Shown here piece by piece: positions 43,172 through 52,368 of a stretch of 64,000 bases of DNA. The DNA is taken from the NCBI RefSeq assembly GCF_001422405.1, contig NZ_LMMV01000022.1, positions 238,628-302,627 on the forward strand. The letters are read 5' to 3'. Under the pieces are notes generated by a model. It searched no databases, had not been told where the DNA came from, and saw nothing but the letters and a program-made list of their open reading frames with translations. The number at the start of each line of letters is the position of its first letter. The first letter of the stretch is position 1. Position numbers and translations under genes: made by a program. The stretch is from Pseudorhodoferax sp. Leaf267 (GTDB lineage: Bacteria; Pseudomonadota; Gammaproteobacteria; Burkholderiales; Burkholderiaceae_C).

Positions 43172-44224
43172 ATGAGCACGATCGAACTCATCGGCCTTGG
43201 CAAGCGCTATGGCGACTTCACCGCGGTAGCGCCGACCGACCTGCGCATCGAGCAGGGCGAGCTCGTGACGCTGCTCGGCCCCAGTGGCTCAGGCAAGAGC
43301 ACCATCCTGTCGATGATCGCGGGGCTCACGGCGCCCAGCGAGGGCGTGGTCAGGATCGGCGGGCGCGACGTGACCCACGTACCGCCCGCGCAGCGCAACC
43401 TGGGCATGGTCTTTCAAAGCTATGCGCTGTTCCCGCACATGTCGGTGTTCGACAACATCGCATTCGCGCTGAGCATCCGCGGCGTACCGAAGCGCGAGAT
43501 CACCACCCGCGTCGACAAGGCACTGGCGCAAGTGCGTCTGGGAGGGCTGGCGCAGCGCCCGCCCTCCGAGCTGTCCGGAGGCCAGCAGCAGCGCGTGGCA
43601 CTGGCGCGCGCGCTGGTCTTCGAGCCGGAGATCCTGTTGCTGGACGAGCCCATGGGCGCGCTGGACAAGAACCTGCGGGAGCAGGTGCAGCTCGAGCTCC
43701 GGCAGCTCCAGCGCGACCTGGGCGTGACCACCGTGCTGGTCACGCATGACCAGGAGGAGGCGCTGTCGCTTTCGACGCGCCTGGTGGTGCTGGACAAGGG
43801 CCAGGTGCAGCAGGTCGACGCGCCGATGCAGGCCTACATGCGGCCACGCAACCGCTTCGTCGCCCAGTTCATCGGGACGGCCAATCTGTTCAGCGGCGAA
43901 CTGTCGCAGCGCGATGGCGTGCCCGCTCTGAGGCTTGCGGATGGCACGGAGCTGGCCTGCAGCGCTGCGGGCTGCGCCGCCGGCCCTGTCCATGTCGTCG
44001 TGCGGCCCGAGCACATCGAGTTGCTGCCCCACGAGAGCGGCCACGGTCTGCAGGCCGAGGTCGTCGAGAGCGTCTACCTCGGCCAGTCGACCAAGCTGCA
44101 TTTGCGCACCGGCGATGGCGTGCAGGTCATCGCTCTGGTGCAGCAGCGCCAGGCCGAAGCGTTGCCGGGCAATCAGCTGCGCATCCACTGGCGCGCAGAG
44201 CATGCCTGGCCGATGCCCCAATAG
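43172..44224 (+). CDS. PotA-type ABC importer ATPase
   Basis: A 350-residue ATPase for a polyamine/opine/phosphonate-type (POPT) importer. It has Walker [12 protein letters not shown] (about 35-44), Q-loop VFQSYALFPHMSV, signature LSGGQQQRVALARAL, Walker B ILLLDEPMGALD and H-loop VLVTHDQEEAL. The C-terminal TOBE_2 region (about 260-350) contains FIGTANLFSG and VVRPEHIELLP. It powers the two permeases encoded downstream. The order ATPase, SBP, permease, permease is typical of PhnSTUV/PotFGHI-like systems. Substrate not determinable from the ATPase. Confidence 0.93.
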   Translation: MSTIELIGLGKRYGDFTAVAPTDLRIEQGELVTLLGPSGSGKSTILSMIAGLTAPSEGVVRIGGRDVTHVPPAQRNLGMVFQSYALFPHMSVFDNIAFALSIRGVPKREITTRVDKALAQVRLGGLAQRPPSELSGGQQQRVALARALVFEPEILLLDEPMGALDKNLREQVQLELRQLQRDLGVTTVLVTHDQEEALSLSTRLVVLDKGQVQQVDAPMQAYMRPRNRFVAQFIGTANLFSGELSQRDGVPALRLADGTELACSAAGCAAGPVHVVVRPEHIELLPHESGHGLQAEVVESVYLGQSTKLHLRTGDGVQVIALVQQRQAEALPGNQLRIHWRAEHAWPMPQ

Positions 44225-44288
44225 CTGGCGCGCACGCCGTTCATCGCGATCTGCCCTCCATTCCTTTCCACCACTCCCAGGAGATTCC

Positions 44289-45329
44289 ATGCGCAAATCA
44301 CTTCGGTACCAGGCCTTGTTCGGTGCGCTGGCCGCATCGATGACGCTGTGCGTCACCGTCGGCCACGCCCAGCCGGCCTCCACGGTCAAGGAGTTCCGCA
44401 TCATGGAGGCGGGCGGCCCCAGCGGTGACTCGGTGGAGCAGGCGTACATCAAGCCGTTCACTGCGCGCACCGGCATCAAGGTCACGCGCGAAAGCCCGGC
44501 CAGCGCCGGCAAGCTGCAGGCGATGGTGCAGTCGAAAAACATCACCGCCACCCTGGTGGAACTCGGCGCGACCGACACCGCTGCCATGCGCGCGCTCGGC
44601 ATGCTGGAGCCGCTGGACTGGGCGGCCATCAACCCCGACCCGATCTATCCCGAGGCGCGCCAGCCCGACGCTTTCGGCTGGCAGTATTCCTCCACGCTCA
44701 TGGCATGGGCCAAGGGCACCAAGCCGCCCAAGACCTGGGCCGACTTCTGGAACGTGAAGGACTTCCCTGGCAAGCGTGCACTGCCCGACTACCCCGCAGC
44801 GACCCTGGCGATCGCGTTGCTGGCCGATGGCGTGGCGCCCGACAAGTTGTTCCCGCTCGACATCGACCGTGCCTTCGCCAGCCTGCAGAAGATCAAAGGC
44901 AGCGTCGCCGTCTGGTGGAAAGCCGGAGCGCAGCCGCCCCAGTTGCTGGAAGACAAGGAAGTGAGCTATTGCGTCGCGTGGTCCGGGCGGGTGATCGGCA
45001 ACCCCAAGCTCGAATACACCTACAACCAGGGCCTGCTGTCGTTGACGACCTTCGTGGTGCCCAAGGGTGCCGACCCGGCGTCCAAGGCAGCCGCCATGGG
45101 CCTGTTGCATGAAGCGTCGAAGCTGCAGAACCAGCTGGTCGCGGCCAACATCATTCCCTACACCGGCGCCAGCCCCGGCATCGAGAAGCTCGTGCCGCAG
45201 GAGCGGATCAACGACTTTCCGACCAGCGACGTGAACAAGAAGGTCCAAGTCCCCACGGATGCGACCTGGACCGCCGCAAACGCCGCACTGCTGCAAAAGC
45301 GCTGGCAAGAGTTCAAGCTCGGCCTTTGA
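44289..45329 (+). CDS. PotD/PhnS-type periplasmic binding protein
   Basis: A 346-residue extracellular solute-binding protein (SBP_bac_8-like). The signal peptide is about 1-28, ending GHAQ. The mature part begins VKEFRIMEAGGPSGDSVEQA, then YIKPFTARTGIKVTRESPAS and QYSSTLMAWAKGTKPPKTWA, the YsxTvla-like central strand of the polyamine/iron family. It delivers the substrate to the two permeases. The acidic polyamine-binding residues of PotD are not obvious, so a different small amine, amino acid or phosphonate is possible. ATG 44289 follows AGGAGA. Confidence 0.9.
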   Translation: MRKSLRYQALFGALAASMTLCVTVGHAQPASTVKEFRIMEAGGPSGDSVEQAYIKPFTARTGIKVTRESPASAGKLQAMVQSKNITATLVELGATDTAAMRALGMLEPLDWAAINPDPIYPEARQPDAFGWQYSSTLMAWAKGTKPPKTWADFWNVKDFPGKRALPDYPAATLAIALLADGVAPDKLFPLDIDRAFASLQKIKGSVAVWWKAGAQPPQLLEDKEVSYCVAWSGRVIGNPKLEYTYNQGLLSLTTFVVPKGADPASKAAAMGLLHEASKLQNQLVAANIIPYTGASPGIEKLVPQERINDFPTSDVNKKVQVPTDATWTAANAALLQKRWQEFKLGL

Positions 45330-45381
45330 GCCTGCGCTTGCCTGAGCCCTTCTGCCCGAGCCTGATGGAGGAGTCACCCGC

Positions 45382-46221
45382 ATGAACAGGATGTCGCGCT
45401 CGGCGGGCGCGCCGGGCTTTGCGCTGGTGGTGCCGCTGTTGGTGGTGATGGCGGTGGGCTTCAACCTGCCGTTGCTGCTCATGCTCGGCAAGAGCGTGGT
45501 CGGCGAGTCGGGCCTCACCCTGGACCACTTCGCCGAACTCTTCCGGGTGCCGGCCTACCTGCAGGTTTTGGGCAGCACCTTCCGCACTGCGTTGATCACA
45601 GCCGTGTTCTGTGTGCTGCTGGGCTATCCACTGGCGTACTGGCTGCGCGGACTGCCCCCACGCTGGCAGATGGTGGCGCTGGCGGCGGTCGTCGTGCCGT
45701 TCTGGGTGAGCATCCTGGTGCGCACCTATGCGTGGATCGTGGTGCTGGGCAACGCAGGCATCGTCAACCGCACCTTGCAGGCGCTGGGCTGGGCCGACGA
45801 GCCGGTCGCCTTTCTCTACAACCAGTTGGGTGTCGTCATCGGCACGGTCAATGTGCTGCTGCCCTTCCTGGTGCTGCCGTTGTTCGCGGCCATGCTCAAG
45901 ATCGACCCGCAGCTCATCCGTGCGGCCGAAACCCTGGGCGCCAGCCACTGGACGGCCTTTCGGCGCGTGTTCTTCCCGCTGAGCCTGCCGGCGCTGGCAG
46001 CGGGCGCGATCCTGGTCTTCATCCTCACGCTGGGCTTCTACATCACGCCCGCGATCCTGGGAGGCGGGCGCGTGCCGATGATCGCCAACATGCTCGACCT
46101 GCTGGTCAACCAGCAGCCCAACTGGGAGCTGGCCTCCACCATCTCCACCGTGCTGCTGGGGGTGACGCTGGTGCTCTTCGTGATGTACCTGCGGCTCACG
46201 GCGCAGCGGGAGTCGGCATGA
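45382..46221 (+). CDS. PotB-type ABC permease
   Basis: A 279-residue inner-membrane permease with about six helices. The first is LVVPLLVVMAVGFNLPLLLM, and the cytoplasmic EAA loop is IRAAETLGASHWTAFRRVFF followed by PLSLPALAAGAIL. It pairs with the next gene to form the membrane channel. The next ATG overlaps its stop (ATGA). About 50 nt and a GGAGG separate it from the SBP gene. Confidence 0.93.
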   Translation: MNRMSRSAGAPGFALVVPLLVVMAVGFNLPLLLMLGKSVVGESGLTLDHFAELFRVPAYLQVLGSTFRTALITAVFCVLLGYPLAYWLRGLPPRWQMVALAAVVVPFWVSILVRTYAWIVVLGNAGIVNRTLQALGWADEPVAFLYNQLGVVIGTVNVLLPFLVLPLFAAMLKIDPQLIRAAETLGASHWTAFRRVFFPLSLPALAAGAILVFILTLGFYITPAILGGGRVPMIANMLDLLVNQQPNWELASTISTVLLGVTLVLFVMYLRLTAQRESA

Positions 46222-47078
46222 CGGCGGCGCTGCCAACCCGCGGACTGCCTGCGCCGGCGCGCACCAGTGCTGCCATGGCGAAGCTGCAGGACCTCATGAT
46301 CTCGGGCGTGGCCATCGCCGTGCTGGTCTTCATGTGCCTGCCGGTGCTGATCGTCATCCCGATGTCGTTCTCCAGTTCGAGCTCCCTGCGCTTTCCGCCC
46401 GAGGGTTTCTCCATGCGCTGGTACCTGCAGGTGTTCGAGGACGAACGCTGGCTGCAGGCGCTGCACACCTCGCTGGGGCTGGCGGCGCTGTCCAGCACGC
46501 TGGCCCTGGTGCTGGGGGGCTTTGCCGCCTATGGCATCACGCGGGGCCGGTTCGCCGGCAAGGACGTGCTGCAGAGCAACTTCATCTCGCCGCTGATCAT
46601 TCCGTCGGTCGTGGTCGCGGTCGCGCTCTATTTCGCGCTGGCCAAGATCGGCATGCTGGGCTCGTTCGCCGGCCTGCTGCTGGGCCACACGCTGCTGGGC
46701 GTGCCGTACGTGGTGCTGATCATGTCGGTCGCGATCCGCGGCTTCGACATCCGCATCGAGCAGGTCGCCTTCACGCTGGGCGCGTCGTGGTTCACCATGT
46801 TCCGCCGCGTGCTGGTGCCCAACCTGCTGCCCAGCGCCGTCGCGGCCTGGATCTTCGCGTTCGTGACCAGCTTCGACGAGGTGGTCATCACCACCTTCAT
46901 CGCCGGGACCCACGAGACGGTGCCCAAGCGCATGTTCAACGAGCTGGTGCTGCAGGTGAACCCGTCCATCACCGCCATCGCCACCATGCTGATCGTCGGC
47001 AGCGTGAGCCTGATGGCGCTGGCGGCCTGGCTGGGACGCCGCAGCCGCCGCGCCCAGGCGCACATCGCCAGCCAATAG
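46218..47078 (+). CDS. PotC-type ABC permease
   Basis: A 286-residue permease with about six helices. The first helix is ISGVAIAVLVFMCLPVLIVI and is followed by FSSSSSLRFPPEGFSMRWY, a periplasmic segment typical of PotC/PhnV proteins. The EAA loop reads IEQVAFTLGASWFTMFRRVL, and FAFVTSFDEVVITTFIAGTH, near the end, is characteristic of this subfamily. Overlaps the PotB-type gene by 4 nt. It is followed by the aminotransferase gene after 25 nt, so uptake and catabolism are transcribed together. Confidence 0.93.
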   Translation: MTAALPTRGLPAPARTSAAMAKLQDLMISGVAIAVLVFMCLPVLIVIPMSFSSSSSLRFPPEGFSMRWYLQVFEDERWLQALHTSLGLAALSSTLALVLGGFAAYGITRGRFAGKDVLQSNFISPLIIPSVVVAVALYFALAKIGMLGSFAGLLLGHTLLGVPYVVLIMSVAIRGFDIRIEQVAFTLGASWFTMFRRVLVPNLLPSAVAAWIFAFVTSFDEVVITTFIAGTHETVPKRMFNELVLQVNPSITAIATMLIVGSVSLMALAAWLGRRSRRAQAHIASQ

Positions 47079-47103
47079 ATCACAAGACAGGATGAGCCCC
47101 AGC

Positions 47104-48483
47104 ATGTCGACATCCATTCCTGACCATCGCCGGCACGGCGGCCCGGTCCAGCTGTTCTACCAAAAGCCGGGCACAGCGCGGCGCCCCGTGGTGGACCGGG
47201 GCGAAGACATCTACCTGTGGGACACATCCGGCAAGCGCTACATCGATGCCTCGTCCGGCCCCATCGCCGCCAACATCGGGCACGGCAATGCACGCGTGAT
47301 CGAGGCGGCCCGCCAGCAGATGCGCAGGGTGTCGTACGCCAGCCGGGCGTTCTTCGAGAACGAGGCCAACACGCTGCTGGCCGAGGCCGTGACCGAACTC
47401 GCCGGCCCCGGGCTGGAACGCGCGTTTTTCGTCTCGGGCGGCTCCGAGGCGACCGAGAGCGCGATCAAGCTGGCGCGCCAGTTCGCCGTGAGCCAGGGGC
47501 ACAGCGCGCGCTGCAAGGTGCTTTCGCGCAACCCCAGCTACCACGGCAGTACGCTCGGCGCCATGGCGATCAGTGGCGATCCCGTGCCGGAGGCCATGTT
47601 CGGTGCGATGACACGGATCGCACCCAAGGTGCCTGCACCTTTTACCTACCGCTTGCCCGATGGCCATTCGGCCGAGTCGTACGCCCTGTGGTGTGCGGAC
47701 GCTCTGGAAGAAGCAATCCTCCAGGAGGGGCCGCAGACCGTACTGGCGTTCTTCCTGGAACCGGTGGGCGGGCTGGCCACCGGGGCGCTGGTGGCGCCCG
47801 GCAGTTACTACCGCCGCGTGCGCGAGATCTGCAGCCGCCACGGCGTCCTGCTGGTGTTCGATGAAGTCATGAGTGGCGCCGGCCGCTGCGGCAGCTTTCT
47901 GGCAGCCCACCAGTGGCCTGAGGCCAGGCCCGACATCGTGACCCTCGCCAAGGGGCTCGGGGCTGGCTATACGCCGCTGGGAGCGGTGCTCGCCTCGCGC
48001 CAGGTCGTGGAGGCGGTGGCGCAGATGGGCGGTTTCATGCACGGCTACACCTATGCGTCGAACCCCCTGTCCTGTGCGATCGGCCATGCGGTGGTGCAGG
48101 AGACGGTGGAGGGCCGGCTGATGGCCAATGCCGCCGCCATGGGCGCCAGGCTGCGCGAACGCCTGCAGGAGATCCAGCGCGGCAGCCGTGTGCTGGGCGA
48201 CATCCGCGGGATGGGCCTGCTGATGGCCATCGAGATCGTCTCCGATCGTGATCGCAAATCCATCTTTCCGGCGCAAGTGCGCGCCATCGAGCGCATCGTG
48301 GCGCTGGCCATGGAACGTGGCCTGTTGCTCTATTCCAGGCGCACCGCGAACGGCGTGTTCGGCGAATGGCTCATGGTGGCGCCGCCGCTGATCGCGGACG
48401 CCGATCAGATCGACACGATCGCGGGCCTGATCGGCGAGGCACTGGCCGCCTTCGAAAGAGAAGTGCCCGCACATGGTGCATGA
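47104..48483 (+). CDS. Class III (AGXT2/omega-type) PLP aminotransferase
   Basis: A 459-residue fold-type I PLP enzyme of class III. SGGSEATESAIKLARQF binds the cofactor phosphate, VLLVFDEVMSGAGRCG supplies the PLP-binding Asp, and TLAKGLGAGYTPLGAVL has the Schiff-base Lys283. Class III enzymes transaminate omega-amino acids, diamines or opine-like amines. Some members, such as phosphoethanolamine phospho-lyases and PbfA-type enzymes, are lyases instead. It lies between the ABC importer and another PLP enzyme, so it probably acts on the imported amine. Start 47104 has GGATGAG at good spacing; ATG 47092 is an alternative. Confidence 0.9.
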   Translation: MSTSIPDHRRHGGPVQLFYQKPGTARRPVVDRGEDIYLWDTSGKRYIDASSGPIAANIGHGNARVIEAARQQMRRVSYASRAFFENEANTLLAEAVTELAGPGLERAFFVSGGSEATESAIKLARQFAVSQGHSARCKVLSRNPSYHGSTLGAMAISGDPVPEAMFGAMTRIAPKVPAPFTYRLPDGHSAESYALWCADALEEAILQEGPQTVLAFFLEPVGGLATGALVAPGSYYRRVREICSRHGVLLVFDEVMSGAGRCGSFLAAHQWPEARPDIVTLAKGLGAGYTPLGAVLASRQVVEAVAQMGGFMHGYTYASNPLSCAIGHAVVQETVEGRLMANAAAMGARLRERLQEIQRGSRVLGDIRGMGLLMAIEIVSDRDRKSIFPAQVRAIERIVALAMERGLLLYSRRTANGVFGEWLMVAPPLIADADQIDTIAGLIGEALAAFEREVPAHGA

Positions 48484-48532
48484 GCTCGACCCGCGCACCC
48501 GGCTGGTTTTGTACTGACACACAAGGGTTTTT

Positions 48533-49804
48533 ATGAACAATCCATCACCCCACCCGAACCGGGTTGGCCCCAGCTTGCCGGCCAAGGGACGGCCCTGGAG
48601 CGAGATCGCAGCGCAGTTGCAGGAGCTCAAGGCCGGCGATCCGGACTGGAAGCGCGGTCGCCTGCCGGCACTGACCTACTTTCTCGACGACGCCACGTAC
48701 GAGGTGCAGGGGAAGGCCTACCAGCAGTTCATCAGCGAACCGGTGGGATTTCCCAGCAGCAGCAGCATGCTGAAGGACATCTTCTCCATGGCGCTGCCAT
48801 TGTTCGACGCGCCCGAGGGAGCCGGCGCGAGCTTTACGACCGGCGGGACGGAAAGCGTGTTCCAGGCCATCAAGACCGCCCGAGCCCAGGCGCGCGACCT
48901 GAGGAAGGAACGCTACGGCCGATTCAACATCGTGGCGCCCGAGACCGCCCACCCTTGCCTCGACAAGGCGGCCGAACTCATGGACATCGAGGTGCGCCGG
49001 GTCGGCGTCGACGGCGAACGCCGTGGCCATGCCGCAGCCATCCAGGTGGCCATGGACGAGCGGACCATGATGGTCTACGCATCGGCGCCGTGCTACCCAT
49101 TCGGCGTGTTCGATCGCATCGAGGAGCTGGGCGCCGTGGCGCAGTCGGCGGGGGTCTGGCTGCACATCGACGCGTGCTGGGGCGGCTTCCTGTCCCCTTT
49201 CGCCAAGAAGCTGGGGCGTTCGATCCCGTCATGGGATTTTTCGGTGCCGGGCGTCTCCAGCATTTCGGCGGACCTGCACAAGTTCGGTTACGCGCCCAAG
49301 GGCGCGAGCCTGGTGATGTACCGCGATGCGGCGGTACAGCGCTATGAGCGTTTCGAGTTCAGCAACTGGCCGCGGGGCTCGTATGTGTCTCCGTCCTTCC
49401 TGGGCACCAAACCTGCCGGCGCGGTTGCCAGTGCGTGGTCGGTGATGCAGTTCCTGGGGGAAGAGGGCTTCATGAACGCCACCGCTAAGGTGCTGGAGGC
49501 CACGGCGCGCCTGGTGGCAGGTGTCAATGCGATCGCCGGGCTGCGATGCGTCGAACCAGCAGGTGAATGTGGCATCGTGGTGTTCGAGTCCACGGACGCA
49601 GCGGTCGACATCACGGCCGTCGCCGATCGCCTGCTCGGCCGGGGCTGGGTGCGCGGCCAGATGCGGGAGCCCCGTGGGATTCACCAGGGTGTCAACCCAG
49701 CCCATCTCGAATCGATGGCGGACTATCTGGGGGAACTGGCCGCCGCGACCGAGTACGTGCGCGCCCATGCGCTCACCGGCAAGTTCAACGAACACACCTA
49801 CTGA
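48533..49804 (+). CDS. Sphingosine-1-phosphate-lyase-like group II PLP lyase/decarboxylase
   Basis: A 423-residue soluble PLP enzyme. FTTGGTESVFQAIKTARAQA is the cofactor segment, HIDACWGGFLSPFAKKLG gives the PLP-ring Asp, and SISADLHKFGYAPKGASLVM holds Schiff-base Lys250. The HKFGYAPKG motif and the later WPRGSYVSPSFLGTKPAGAV, then GEEGF, are hallmarks of sphingosine-1-phosphate lyase (Dpl1) rather than of glutamate or tyrosine decarboxylases. The N-terminal membrane helix of the eukaryotic enzymes is missing. It may cleave a phosphorylated amino alcohol or decarboxylate an amino acid. It is the last gene of the RpiR-ABC-aminotransferase block, preceded by AAGGG. Confidence 0.87.
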   Translation: MNNPSPHPNRVGPSLPAKGRPWSEIAAQLQELKAGDPDWKRGRLPALTYFLDDATYEVQGKAYQQFISEPVGFPSSSSMLKDIFSMALPLFDAPEGAGASFTTGGTESVFQAIKTARAQARDLRKERYGRFNIVAPETAHPCLDKAAELMDIEVRRVGVDGERRGHAAAIQVAMDERTMMVYASAPCYPFGVFDRIEELGAVAQSAGVWLHIDACWGGFLSPFAKKLGRSIPSWDFSVPGVSSISADLHKFGYAPKGASLVMYRDAAVQRYERFEFSNWPRGSYVSPSFLGTKPAGAVASAWSVMQFLGEEGFMNATAKVLEATARLVAGVNAIAGLRCVEPAGECGIVVFESTDAAVDITAVADRLLGRGWVRGQMREPRGIHQGVNPAHLESMADYLGELAAATEYVRAHALTGKFNEHTY

Positions 49805-49867
49805 AGTTCGTCCGTGCGGCGCTTGCGGTGCCGGCTGCTGGCCGACGCCCCCTCCAGCGTGGGAATC

Positions 49868-50275
49868 TCATCGCGACGCTCGCCCGACCTTCAGCTTCAA
49901 CGTCTCGAGATCCCGCCGCACATGCGCCACATCGGCCTCGAAGCTCTGCTGGCTCACCCCTTCCAGCCGCAGCACCACGAACGTCAGCAAGCAGCCGTCC
50001 CCGCAAGGCGTCACCCGAAAGGCGTTGTGCACCGTGGTGCCATCGGGCAGCGTGACATCGTGGTCCATCACCCCGAACGCATTGGCCGGCGCCATGGCCA
50101 CCTGTACTTGGCCCATCGGCGAACTGGCAAACCAGTGACCATGGCGTTGTTCGATTCCCGCTGCGAGCCCTGAGGCCCACAGCGGCAGGTTCTCCATGCG
50201 GCTCGCGAACGCGTAGACCGCGTCCGCCGAGGCATCGATCGTCTGGCTCACCACTACCGCTTCATGCACGGTCAT
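49868..50275 (-). CDS. SRPBCC-family (polyketide cyclase/START-like) protein
   Basis: A 135-residue helix-grip protein. The opening strand VVVSQTIDASADAVYAFASR and the following LPLWASGLAAG are typical of SRPBCC/polyketide-cyclase-like proteins, which bind hydrophobic ligands. The C-terminal long helix is QQSFEADVAHVRRDLETLKL. Ligand unknown. The ATG at 50275 has AGGA upstream; the longer frame to 50335 is not supported. It converges with the lyase gene (63-nt gap) and stands alone. Confidence 0.8.
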   Translation of the reverse strand: MTVHEAVVVSQTIDASADAVYAFASRMENLPLWASGLAAGIEQRHGHWFASSPMGQVQVAMAPANAFGVMDHDVTLPDGTTVHNAFRVTPCGDGCLLTFVVLRLEGVSQQSFEADVAHVRRDLETLKLKVGRASR

Positions 50276-50451
50276 CACGTCCTGCCTTTCGTCATAAGGG
50301 GAGGACGCTGATTCTGGCGCCGACGGCCGACACACAAGGGCCTTTCACGCCACTGTCAAATTCCCCCGCGAACATCCATGACCGCCGCATGACCGATCCG
50401 TGTCAGCGTCGTTCTTCGTTCGACCCCTTTGCGCCCCGGGCGCCCCCCGAC

Positions 50452-52284
50452 ATGCCTTTGCTTTCGCCTGCCCGCCCGGGCCGCTGGACCGTTCTCGCCG
50501 CCGCCTGCGCCGCCACACTGATGATCGCTGCCTGCGGCGGCAGCGGCGACGATGACGAGGCCACGCCGACCACCATCGCGCTGAGCCTGCTGGGCCGCCA
50601 TGAGACCGGTATCTTCGAGCAGAGCGCCGCCGAGATCCCGGCCTTTGACGCGGCCAGCCGGCGCGCTTTCGTCGTCAACGCGCACAAAGGTGCGCTCGAC
50701 GTGATCGACCTCAGCGACCCGGCCAAGCCGCGCCACATCGGCGAGATCCAGACGCGCAGCCTGCGCGCCGGCGTGCAGGCCAACAGCGTGGCCGTGAAGA
50801 ACGGCATCGTGGCCGTGGCCGTGCAGGCCGCGGTGAAGACCGACCCGGGCTTCATCGCGCTGTACCGTGCGTCCGACCTCGCGCTGCTGGGCCAGGCCAA
50901 CGTGGGCGCGCTGCCCGACATGCTCACCTTCACGCCCGACGGCCAGACCCTGCTCGTGGCCAACGAAGGCGAGCCCAGCGACGACTACCAGGTGGACCCC
51001 GAAGGCTCGGTCAGCCTCGTCGACGTGCGCAACCCGGCCGCGCCCGTGGTGCGCACGGCCGACTTCAAGGCCTTGATCGGCCAGGAGGCCGCGCTGCGCA
51101 CCCAGGGCGTGCGCATCTTCGGCCCGCGCGCGAACGCGGCGCAGGACTTCGAGCCCGAATACATCACCGTGTCGGAAGACGGCCGCACGGCCTGGGTGGC
51201 GCTGCAGGAAAACAATGCGCTGGCGAAGATCGACATCGCGAGCGCCACGGTGACGGCCATCACTGCGCTGGGCTTGAAGGACCACGGCCTGGCCGCCAAT
51301 GGCCTGGACGTGACCGACACCGACGGCAAGGCCGACATCCGCCCCTGGGCCGGCCTGCGCGGGCTCTACCTGCCCGACGCCATCGCCTCGTACAGCAGCG
51401 GCGGCAAGACCTACATCGTCACCGCCAACGAAGGCGATGCACGCGCCTGGGGCGAGGGCAACGCGGCCTACTGGGCCGGCGATGCGCGCCAGGGCTTTGT
51501 CGAGGAATTCCGCGTCAAGCACCTGGTGCACAACAGCGGCTTCGACCGGCGCGCGGGCGAAGACCTGCCGCCGCAACTGCGCGCGCTGGCCGCCGGTGCG
51601 GTGCTGAACCCGGATGTGTTCGGCTACTGCGGCGCGACCTGGAACCTGGCGGCCGGCACGGCCTCGTCGGGCGCCTGCCGCGACGACAACCAGCTCGGCC
51701 GGCTCAACATCACCTGGACGCTGGGCTACCAGACCAACCCCGACGGCAGCCCGCTGCTCAAGCGCCTGAACGGCAAGGATGTGCTGGTCTACGACGCGCT
51801 GTATGCCTACGGCGGCCGCTCGTTCTCGATCCGCGACGAGAACGGCGTGCTGGTCTGGGATTCGGGCGACCAGTTCGAGAAAAAGCTGGCCGAGCTGCTG
51901 CCCGCCCACTTCAACTCCGACCACGCCGAGACCGCGTTCGACAGCCGCAGCGACAACAAGGGCCCGGAGCCCGAGGGCCTGGCCATCGGCCGCATGGGCG
52001 AGAAAACGTATGCCTTCATCGGCCTGGAGCGCATCGGCGGCGCGATGGTTTACGACGTGAGCAACCCGCAGGCGCCGGTCTATGTGAGCTACATCAACAG
52101 CCGCGATTTCTCGGTGGCCAAGCCGGGCGACACCGCCGCCAGCCTGAAGCAGGCCGGCGACCTGGGGCCGGAGGGCTTGGCCTTCGTGGCGGCCAAGGAT
52201 TCGCCGAATGGCAAGCCGCTGTTGATCGTGGGCCATGAGGTGAGCGGCACGACCGCGATCTACCAACTCAACGCGACGTACTGA
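50452..52284 (+). CDS. Choice-of-anchor-I lipoprotein (beta-propeller, phosphatase-like)
   Basis: A 610-residue exported protein of the choice-of-anchor-I family, here anchored as a lipoprotein: the N-terminus ends LMIAACGG, with the lipobox Cys. The propeller domain has repeated strands such as AFVVNAHKGALDVIDLSDP, NSVAVKNGIVAVAVQA, PDMLTFTPDGQTLLVANEGE and YLPDAIASYSSGGKTYIVTA, and near the end GPEPEGLAIGRMGEKTYAFI and RIGGAMVYDVSNP. Function unknown; related proteins resemble alkaline-phosphatase-associated or esterase-like propellers. ATG 50452 gives a compact signal peptide; an in-frame ATG at 50389 would add 21 residues. It is monocistronic and convergent with the SMP-30 gene. Confidence 0.87.
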   Translation: MPLLSPARPGRWTVLAAACAATLMIAACGGSGDDDEATPTTIALSLLGRHETGIFEQSAAEIPAFDAASRRAFVVNAHKGALDVIDLSDPAKPRHIGEIQTRSLRAGVQANSVAVKNGIVAVAVQAAVKTDPGFIALYRASDLALLGQANVGALPDMLTFTPDGQTLLVANEGEPSDDYQVDPEGSVSLVDVRNPAAPVVRTADFKALIGQEAALRTQGVRIFGPRANAAQDFEPEYITVSEDGRTAWVALQENNALAKIDIASATVTAITALGLKDHGLAANGLDVTDTDGKADIRPWAGLRGLYLPDAIASYSSGGKTYIVTANEGDARAWGEGNAAYWAGDARQGFVEEFRVKHLVHNSGFDRRAGEDLPPQLRALAAGAVLNPDVFGYCGATWNLAAGTASSGACRDDNQLGRLNITWTLGYQTNPDGSPLLKRLNGKDVLVYDALYAYGGRSFSIRDENGVLVWDSGDQFEKKLAELLPAHFNSDHAETAFDSRSDNKGPEPEGLAIGRMGEKTYAFIGLERIGGAMVYDVSNPQAPVYVSYINSRDFSVAKPGDTAASLKQAGDLGPEGLAFVAAKDSPNGKPLLIVGHEVSGTTAIYQLNATY

Positions 52285-52368
52285 GAGCATCCGCCAGTTC
52301 CGCGGCGGTCGTTGGGGGCCCGCTCCGCGGCCTTCGGTTCCGAAGCAGACGCGCAGGGCGGCTGGGCG

